Shown one piece after another: positions 56,489-64,000 of a stretch of DNA of 64,000 bases (positions within the stretch are counted from its first letter, which is position 1; each line of letters starts with the position of its first letter). The stretch is from Sophora flavescens (Eukaryota > Streptophyta > Magnoliopsida > Fabales > Fabaceae). Below the pieces are notes generated by a model. That model made no database searches, was not told the origin of the DNA, and saw only the letters and a list, made by a program, of their open reading frames with translations. The stretch spans positions 152,416,811 through 152,480,810 of the forward strand of contig CM061068.1 of NCBI GenBank assembly GCA_030762895.1, given 5' to 3'. The translations under genes were made by a program, and so were the position numbers.

Positions 56489-58158
56489 ATGGATCAATCG
56501 GATATCCCGCATGCGGGAGGAGGACACTGTGGGGGCTTCGCAGGACCCGATCACGCCTACGCCTGATTCTAGTGTAAGTTTACATGTTATATACTATCTT
56601 TAGTCCTTCTTTTTAATGTAAGTTTATAATGTTACAACCCTCTATTTTATCATTTTTTTTGTCCATACAGACATCACAGGCTCTTAGGAAACGGGGTAGA
56701 GGAGCCACCACGTTGAAGAAACTAGAGAAGGACAGGCAAAGCGGACAGAATCTTGAGGTGTCCTTCGATGCTAATCTAAATGCCCAGGGACCCCGTGCTA
56801 AAGAATTTAATAAGTGAGTGTTTCTACAAGCGAAGCAGCACGTAAGCATCAACTACAACCACTGGAATGACGTTCCACAGAACATTAAGGATCAGATTTG
56901 GGAGGCTATCACGGTATTTTACCTTTACATTTGTTTGATTTACATTATTAGATAATTATCCGAGTTATAATCCATCCAGTTGTTATGTATTTAATGTGTA
57001 GGTATCTTGGACTGTGCCAAATGATGAGGATCATCGTCATAAATGTATGAAAATGGCATCAAAGCGTTGGAATGGGTTCAAGCATGATCTTACCAGGTAC
57101 TATGTATCTGGGAAGAAGCGGCTTGATAAAATGTTCTCGGATTATCCCTGGATTGATCAGGATACTTGGGATATGTTTGCCAGGAGTCGACAGGATGGAG
57201 AATTTCAGGTTGGTTGATTAAGTTAATTTTGTATGCTTATTATAGATCATTTAACTGTATTTAATTATGTGTTTTTGTTTGAATAGGCTAAGGCAAATAA
57301 GGGTCGGCAGAATCAGGCGAAGAACGTCCACCGCCACACCATCTCTCAGGGTGGGTACCAGACTCGGATCGAGCAGATGATGGCGGATAGGCTGAGGACG
57401 AAGCAGGAAGAGCACTCTGCTAGGATTGAAAGAGGAGAGGTGCCTGAGGGCACACCATTAAGTCCTCCGTCGGACATCGACCGCGAGGATGTCTGGTTAG
57501 CCGGCCGCACGACAAAGACGGGATCTTTTAAAGTTGATGCCACTCGCGAAGTGGCAGATGAGATTGTAAGTAAATAATTAACTTGATTTCAATTGATATT
57601 TTTATAGATATTTGCAACACTTTTCACTTGCACGTTTTTTCATTTTTTTTATTGTAGATGGATCTTAAAGCACAATCCTCCCAGGGTGCATTCGTCCCTT
57701 CTGGACGGCGGGACGTCTTGATGACTGCTCTAGGCAAGAAAGACCATCCTGGTCGGGTTCTCGGTGTTCCTGGGAACGTGACCATCAAAGGATATTATGG
57801 AAAGTCTGCTTCACGAAAGCCGGTGGTCAATGAAGCATCAATTTTGGCTGACATTACTCAGCACCTCATGTCCAACCCAGCTATTACAACACATCTGATG
57901 CAAGGCTTAATATCCAACCCAGAATTCAAGCAGGCGCTTGCCAGAGAGCTTTCCTCCGTCGGTACATCCCAGGACACCGCAGGGCATGCCAACCCTTCAC
58001 ATGTGAGCACAAAAGAGAGTTTTAGTAGGGCACATGTGGAGGACGATGAGTTGGCAGCTAGGGAGCGGGAGTTCGAAGTCCAACGCCATGAGCATGAGTT
58101 GGAAATAAAAGGCGTGAGCTTGAGTTGGACTCCAAACGACGTGAGCTCGAAATGTTAA
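56489..58158 (+). pseudogene. Transposase_24-type (Ptta/En/Spm) gene, broken
   Basis: Exon candidates are 56489 to about 56572, 56671-56915, 57002-57209, 57286-57567 and 57658-58163, separated by introns with GT/AG ends. Family features are KRGRGATTLKKL, INYNHWNDVPQNIKDQIWE, RHKCMKMASKRWNGFKHDLT, WLAGRTTKTGSF and a charged C-terminal coiled coil (REREFEVQRHEHELE). A stop lies at about 56816 and a frameshift near 58110 within the coiled coil. The protein pairs with the main transposase or acts in DNA binding in this superfamily; its exact role is not settled. Confidence 0.7.
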
Positions 58159-58260
58159 CAAAGGTATGTATTCATTATTAATGTCCAAATTAGTCAAATA
58201 ATTACTTGTGTTTTTTTTAATTATCAACAACTTATCTAATTTATTTTTCCTAAACTGAAG

Positions 58261-59466
58261 GCCAAGTCGACGTCGGTGTCGCTGTCACCTATCACTCGTT
58301 TGTTCTCACTTGGTGAGGATTATGCGTTTGAGATTTTTTAATGTCCATTGGAGCACGATGGATGGGTGGCACGCCCAGATCAACGGATGATATTTACCTT
58401 CTGTGGTGACGATCTCGGGAACGCCTGCAGAAATAACGTCTGGATGAACATCAATGTTTTGAGTCTCTGGTGCACGTAAGTTAATTTTAATTTTATAACT
58501 TATTTATTTTTGGTATTTTTCCATTTAATAATTTATTTTAATTTCAATATATATATTATGTAATTAACATCCACACCTTTTCATATCTTAGGTATCTCCA
58601 TCGTCTTCAGCATGATAAGGGCGTTGCATCAGTTTACGGCTTCTTAGATCTGTCAGTCCTTCTGCCCCAATTCTTTGATGGCGATGGATTAAGTAAATAC
58701 ATAGGGAACTTGTTGGGAGACAATTGGAAAGAATTATATCTGGCTCCCTACTGTATGAAAAACCATTGGCAGTTGTTCGTACTTCACCCGTCTAGGCATA
58801 CTATCATATTCTTCTGCTCTCTCCACCAAGATCCGCCACCGAAGGTGGTGGAAGCTGTAAATAAGTAAGTAACTAATCTTAAATTTAAGTTTTAATATCA
58901 GTTGTTTTTAGTTTATTACACACATGATATATGAATTTGTTAATTGATCGACATGATTATTTGTTTATGATAGCGCGCTGAAGGCGAGTAGCATAAGTTG
59001 CGCCAACGGGAGAAGTAGGGCTTCTAAGGCTAAAGCAAATCCTGTATGGAACATCCTCAAGGTTTGGTAGTTTATTTATCAAATAATTAATATTATAATT
59101 ACTAATTTATATGTATATTCAACTGACGTTGAAATTAATTTTGTTGGTAGTCTCGATTTCAAATTGACAGGTGGTCGTGCGGCTATTATGTGATGCTTCA
59201 TATGCTGAACATAGTCTCCACATCTATTACGGATGGATGGATTAAGGTAATATTTAAACAACTTGTTCAATTATATATTATAGTTTTGAAGATGACTTCC
59301 ATTGATGTTATTGTTATTATTTGAACGTGTGTAGGCATTTATCGACCAATCGCCTATTCAAGAAGATGAGTTAAGAGACTTGAGGATGCGCTTCGCTGAA
59401 TTCTTCTTCAAGTATGCGACTGAAAAAGGAATTGACAAGATACCTCCGCGATACTTAGATAAATAG
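58261..59466 (+). pseudogene. ULP1-like (C48) cysteine protease gene of the CACTA element
   Basis: Exons are read at about 58261-58475, 58592-58864, 58974-59061, 59151-59247 and 59336-59466. Visible motifs are KNHWQLFVLHP (catalytic His), FQIDRWSCGYYVM (Gln and Cys) and a C-terminal helix region ending PPRYLDK. The usual DSL with the catalytic Asp appears as CSL in IIFFCSLHQ. A stop (TAA) near 58340 lies in the first part. ULP1 proteases carried by plant transposons are known; here the missing Asp and the stop suggest loss of activity. Confidence 0.7.
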
Positions 59467-59734
59467 TTTTTTTGTTAGACTTTAGAAACTAATTAATAAC
59501 ATGTATATATATATATATATATATATATCCTTAGATTGGTAGTTTTGTTTTTTAGACATTGGAACTAAAATTTATTTATATATATACATGGGTTTTGGTT
59601 TTAAGTCCCCCCATTGTTCCATTTTTCCTTTGCAATTCTGTAATGTGTGTGATATTCTGTGTTACTAGGATATTTACTGAATGCAGGGATAGCTGAGGGG
59701 AGTGATATTTTAAAACCGAATTAAAAAAATACCT

Positions 59735-60138
59735 ATTAACGTCAGTTGTATCAAACAACTGACGTTAATAGTATTTTATAAAATATACAGTACACTATTA
59801 ACGTCAGTTGTTTATTACAACTGACGTTAAAATTAAACCTTTAACGTCAGTTCTTTATAACCACTGACGTTAGTTTTAACAAAATTAACGTCCGTTGTCT
59901 TAAAGAACTGACGTTAATAGTTTTATGTTTAACGTCAGTTGTTTAAAAAACTGACGTTAATTTTTACAAAATTAACGTCGGTTGTTGAAAAAACTGAAGT
60001 TTATTTTTACAAAATTAACGTCAGCTCTCAACTGACGTTAAAATATTAACTATTAACGTCATCTGTATTTACGTCAGTCAGTATTCTGATGTAAAAAATC
60101 AATTTTAACTGACGTAAAAAGCACTTATTGCACTAGTG
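59735..60138. repeat. Right subterminal AACGTCAG array and CACTAGTG end
   Basis: At least ten TTAACGTCAGTTGT / ACAACTGACGTTAA motifs alternate in direction, often forming hairpins, and the array ends at CACTAGTG. Confidence 0.8.
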
Positions 60139-60898
60139 TTGGTGCGCACTTATTTGCATGTCATAGATACTCCATGGAGGAACCTAGCGGTGAGCTTAGG
60201 TATTGGATCTATAAGGATTGAACTTAGGACTTAAATCACGAGAGTTAGAAGCGGTCCTTCGAGGGTACCATTGAATTGTCACGAATCTTAATGAGTTCAA
60301 TTTAAATACAATTACCACGAGAGTAGGGGTTGGTTTAATTAGGCACGGTTCTTGTATCCCGAGAGGGAACATTAACTTATTTAGGATAAATTCACCTTCA
60401 AAGCAATTTTGATTATTAACAAGAGGGGTAGTCAATTTAGTTGCATGAGCAGTTTTGTTGGTAACCCAATTCTTGGAAATCTCTTTTGATATTGAAAAAT
60501 CCCATATTTGATTTGAGTGCGATTTTAATTGATTGCATTTTAAATATTTGATTTGTTAGTTAATTCTTATTTTAAAAATCAAATCTTTTCCAAATCTTTT
60601 TTATAGTTTAGTTAAATTGATTTAATAATTAATTGTTATTTAAAATCACGGTCTCTGTGGGTTCGATCTTTTTATTACTTGACGACGAAGTCGTATACTT
60701 GCGGATTCACGCCATCATTTGGTCTCTATATGAAGTAAAAAATTATTAAATCAGTCCTTAACATGGTGTATGATATGGACCAAACTGGTACTTTTTTGTA
60801 TGTATAATGATCGTTTTAATAATTTTTTATGTATAAGAACCAAATCGAGAATTTGTGTCCGGTATAGAGACTAAAATATTACTTTAACCAAATAAATA

Positions 60899-61232
60899 AT
60901 ATTTTCTAAAATGTAGACAAATTTTGTATTCATTATTTGAAGTTATTTTTATTCAATATAGTATTATATTATTTTCTTCTTTAATATCTTTCTTGTATCG
61001 CAAGGTATAACATCTCATCTATAATCTATAATAAATAATATCTATAATCTATAAGTTTTTTTTTCATTGCCTATCATGGTTTTGTTCTTTATTTATGATA
61101 ATTCATTACATGATCTTATGGTGCAGGGAGTTAATATGATACTTTTGTCAGGAAGTTGTTACTTCGGAACGAGGGTAAAGATTCAAAGCGATGATGTTTC
61201 TATAAATGTGTTTTTTTTTTACATCAGTACAC
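60899..61232. other. Short gene-free stretch
   Basis: AT-rich DNA with no gene or repeat structure that I can support. Confidence 0.4.
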
Positions 61233-61618
61233 TGATGGAAGTAATTCAAATATAGTTGCTTGTTGCAGTTAGGAGTTTATTAATGGTAGTTAGTTAGTTG
61301 ATGTGTAATTAAGAATGAGTTAGTTAGTGAATATAGTGAATGGTGTAAGGCTATAAATAGACTCAGTGTTATAGTGTAAATGTGAAGAAGTGCAGTGAAG
61401 TGTAATAGTGTGTAAGTGTTATATATAATTTTAAGTTTTCTTTCATTCTATTCTCTCTTTGATTTCTCTTATTCTTTGTAAAGTGTGTGAGATAGTGTTC
61501 TTCTACTAACAGTGGTATCTAGAGCTATAACGATCTTGGGACACAGACTGTGTCCATGGATATGGAGTTTTTGAGTGAGGATTTTTCAATCCCTCTAGTT
61601 CTTGATGACAAGAACTAT
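61233..61618 (+). mobile_element. Copia-type 5' LTR and gag start, cut by a Tekay-like LTR
   Basis: The LTR (61233-61511) is clearly related to the LTRs of the gag-only element at 21253-23159, sharing GTAATTCAAATA near its start, TATAAATA and CTCTTTGATTTCT. The primer site TGGTATCTAGAGC is at 61513-61525. A gag start (ATG 61556; SIPLVLDDKNY) follows and is broken off at 61618 by the LTR of the next element. Confidence 0.75.
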
Positions 61619-64000
61619 TGTAACACCCTGCTTTTTATATATGATGTATTATCGATAAAAATATATATGTTTATATTTTTATCCGAGACCTAGAAAATGA
61701 TTTTGGAGAAAACAAAATCATATCTAGAACCCACTCTACGGTAGGAAGCTCTGGTTAAAATTTGGGTTTAAAATTCAGACGGAAACCGGTATGCGTTTTC
61801 ACTGACAGTAAGATTTTACTGATCAGAAAACCTAATTTTGATCCGAGAACGAAACAGTTTAGTTTTATATCACATTTCTAACAATATAGCCTATTTTGAA
61901 ATTCTTGCTCAAAAAATATATTACTATATTTTATTCGGGTGAACTTTTGAAGAAAATCGCGTAAGAAAACCTAAATCGGGAAATCGACGGAGTCGGAAAC
62001 GGAACTGCAGTGACTAGCCAAGAGATCAGGACAACGAGTCATGCATGATGACTCGTGTAGGATGTGTCATTAAGTCATGATGACAACTTCGTAAATATCT
62101 AGATATTTAGTTATAAATATCTAGATATTTAGAGGTGAAAAGACCAAAATACCCTTAAGTTCCTAACTAATTCCCAATGTGTCCCAAGATATTTTGGGAC
62201 CCCAAACTGCTCTTCAATTTCATGCAGCCAAATTCACTCAACCAAACCCATTTCATTTTGCTTTCATTTAATCATCTTCCTCTCAAAAACCGTAATCGGG
62301 TAAACAACGGAACCGGATAAGGATACACAGAGATACACCGGGAGACAGAACGACGAGTCATCCATGATGACTCAGAGGGGATGAGTCACCATGGTGAATC
62401 ATGGTGGTGACTCATCTTCACCATAAATTCTCATAAATGCCAAACCTAAAATATCTATATATTTATGTATTAACTTAACCTAGCTTAGTTAACATCAACC
62501 GTGGTTATTAAGTGACACATCCTCTCCCCTCAACCACTCAATTTCCTTGGCTGTAAACCCCCCACACTTAGGGTGCGTTTGGGTAAACAACAATAGAGCT
62601 ACATATAAGACCCTAGAGCTTATGCCTAGCGCTAAAGAAAGAAAGGGGCATGAGAGGATTCGAACAGTGAAAAACACGGAGAGGGTATTTAGTGCATAAG
62701 CTCTTATGATAATTCCATAAGCTTCTCCCAGTGACTTATGAAAATAAGTCAAAAACTCCTTATGGGATGACATAAGTTATTTTTATAAGCTCTGCCAAAC
62801 ACACTGCATAAGAGCTTATGTCATCAGATAAGTCAAAAGGAGCTTAAATAAGCTCTTCCAAACGCCACCTTAGCCAATTTCGTGCAGCCCTCTCATCTTC
62901 ATTACTTGAGGCAATTCATTCATTCATTTCATCAAAATTCTTCAAGTCATTTTTCTCAAAAACCTAAGACTCCATGATGGCAAAGCTTGCATCTTGGATC
63001 ATTCTTTTCTTCATTTCAAAGTGAGGATCCACTTCCTCATCACCTTATCTCTCTTTATCACCCACTAATTCTGATTAGAGGAGAAGAATTGAGAGAGAAT
63101 CCTCAATAGTTACAAAAAGCCTTTGTTGGAAGCTTTGAAACCTAGTAAGAGCAGTCGCAGTGAGATAGTCGCCAAACACTCTTCAACCGTTGGATCGTTC
63201 TCAAAATTCATAATAAGGTTCCAGACTTGTGGTTATTCATATCCAACGGTTCGAATTTCGAAATAATCTCGAGAGTATGAGATATTCATCTAGGACAGTA
63301 GGCCTAGGAGGTGAGAAACTTAACCCGGATACCACCTAACCTGCAACAATAGAACTGTCATCTGAGATTTGTTATCCGTTGGATCAAGCTGCAACTTTGT
63401 GAGAAGGTTTAGGAACAATTTTGTAATTGAAAGTCTGTGGCCATAGATATGGAGCTCGAACAATAGCTCTATTATGGTAGTTTTTCCCTAGGATTCTTGA
63501 GCTCATTTTTGAATCTGATTTCCCCTAAGTCCAGCTGCGGTTCTCGTAAGTTTTTCCATCGATTTTGTCTCTTGATTCTAATATATTTACTGATTGGAAC
63601 CCTATTGTTGATTCAGTTGGTATTTCTGTGTTTCCGACAAATTGTGGTACTCGTACATGTAATCGGGACAGAAAATAAAATAGTGGATGTGTGAGTATGG
63701 CTGGTGGCAGATTTGTGGACGTCTATAAGGTGGGAGAAAGAAATATCCTGTCGTCAGAACGGATAAGTAGCGTATAATTTATAATAATGGTGTAGGGTGA
63801 CCTAAACCTACTAGTGGTCAAGTAATCGACAATACCAAAATCACCTTGGGAAATACCCCGTAGTACCAATGATGATTTAGGGATTGTAGGTTTATCACCG
63901 TTAGGATAATTTAATAATATTCGAGGATGTCTGATTTTATTATTGTTGAACTGCTTGTGATGCGCTGGTTGTGGTAAACTGCTTTATGTGATGTGATGTG
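61619..64000 (+). mobile_element. Tekay-like LTR, second copy (runs off window end)
   Basis: It begins TGTAACACCC and follows the same order as the LTR at 37064: GGAGAAAACAAAATCATATC, CTACGGTAGGAAG, GTGGGAGAAAGAA and TGGTGTAGGGTGACC. A Tourist-like MITE interrupts it. The internal region lies beyond the window, so I cannot tell whether it is a full element or a solo LTR. Confidence 0.8.
62571..62869. mobile_element. Tourist-like MITE, copy 2
   Basis: The ends GGGTGCGTTTGG and CCAAACGCCACC are inverted and each is flanked by TTA (62568-62570 and 62870-62872), the Harbinger/Tourist 3-bp target. It is closely similar to 11944-12266. Confidence 0.82.

Larger units (their letters stand above)
54948..60138 (+). 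mobile_element. CACTA (En/Spm)-like transposon with Transposase_24 and ULP1 genes
   Basis: The right end is CACTAGTG preceded by GCAATAAGTGC when read in reverse, as in CACTA elements. Both sides have subterminal arrays of AACGTCAGTT and its reverse (55490-55620 and 59735-60120). Two degraded genes in + orientation lie inside. The left end lacks a CACTA terminus: the first ~540 bp (54948-55485) are unlike the right end, and no 3-bp TSD can be fixed. That end is probably rearranged or a further insertion. Confidence 0.75.
48394..60717 (+). mobile_element. Athila-like LTR element B (gag-protease only)
   Basis: The 5' LTR is 48394-49742. The 3' LTR is 54144-60717 and contains a 5.2-kb CACTA-like insertion. 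The 5-bp duplication TTTGG is perfect (48389-48393 and 60718-60722). A tRNA-Asp-type primer site, a single long gag-protease ORF and a 1.9-kb non-coding region follow the 5' LTR. Reverse transcriptase, RNase H and integrase are absent, so mobility would need another element's enzymes. Confidence 0.92.
54144..60717 (+). repeat. 3' LTR of element B, split by a CACTA-like transposon
   Basis: 54144-54947 and 60139-60717 together match the 5' LTR (48394-49742). The break falls in TTTTGAA / TTGGTGCGCAC, equivalent to about position 49188 of the first LTR. Confidence 0.88.
48286..60889. mobile_element. Hairpin MITE (TTTGGTCTCTATA family) split by Athila-like element B
   Basis: The outer ends GGTTAAAGTAATATTTTAGT are inverted and nearly perfect. 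The 9-bp duplication AAATAAATA is perfect (48277-48285 and 60890-60898), which places the family with Mutator-type elements. Without the 12.3-kb insertion the MITE is about 280 bp (48286-48393 plus 60718-60889). It is related to 7817-8232. Confidence 0.85.

Overview
The window is nuclear DNA of a flowering plant. It has GT-AG introns, a plant-specific receptor-like cytoplasmic kinase, and Ty1/copia, Ty3/gypsy (Tekay-like and Athila-like), hAT, Mutator, CACTA, LINE and MITE sequences. The kinase and repeat style fit a dicot, perhaps a legume; this is inference and I cannot name the species. There is one host gene. Almost everything else is transposable element (TE), much of it nested. Many borders could be fixed by eye from target-site duplications (TSDs).

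Layout. 1-5860: two broken copia elements on the minus strand, one inserted in the other. 7107-8232: a Mutator remnant and a 410-bp hairpin. 9073-11042: a hAT element inside another hAT element. 11944-12266: a Tourist-like MITE. 12925-23705: a PBL19/PCRK-like kinase gene on the minus strand with four coding exons. Its 6-kb first coding intron and its 5'UTR intron hold an LTR element with a solo LTR inside it, a MULE-type element, a LINE fragment, a two-LTR gag-only element and a MITE. 24990-33683: an 8.7-kb Mutator-like element (MULE) with long terminal inverted repeats. It carries a degraded MURA transposase on + and a degraded plant-mobile-domain gene on -, and a hAT MITE sits in its right terminal repeat. 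33447-34700: a ~630-bp tandem duplication across the MULE end. 33867-46237: a 5'-truncated Tekay-like gypsy whose 3' LTR is split by a 5.6-kb Athila-like non-autonomous element (39032-44643). 46245-48060: three MITEs and a tandem-repeat MULE. 48286-60889: a hairpin MITE split by an Athila-like element with an intact gag-protease ORF; that element's right LTR is split by a CACTA-like transposon with Transposase_24 and ULP1-protease genes. 61233-64000: a copia LTR plus gag start, cut by another Tekay-like LTR that runs off the window.

The least expected pattern is a short DNA module recurring in otherwise unrelated elements (Tekay LTR, two Athila-like families, the CACTA element). It pairs a ~19-bp dyad (TCACGGC-N3-GCCGTGA) with a 14-bp dyad (TCACGGCCGTGA core). 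Their centres are almost always 20-21 bp apart, about two helical turns. In one Athila-like LTR these modules alternate with five pairs of a second dyad (CTCGC-N3-GCGAG), each pair spaced exactly 19 bp. In the Athila-like LTRs the arrays lie just upstream of a TATA-like box.

All borders, exon joins and domain names were read by eye from sequence and family knowledge; no search was run.
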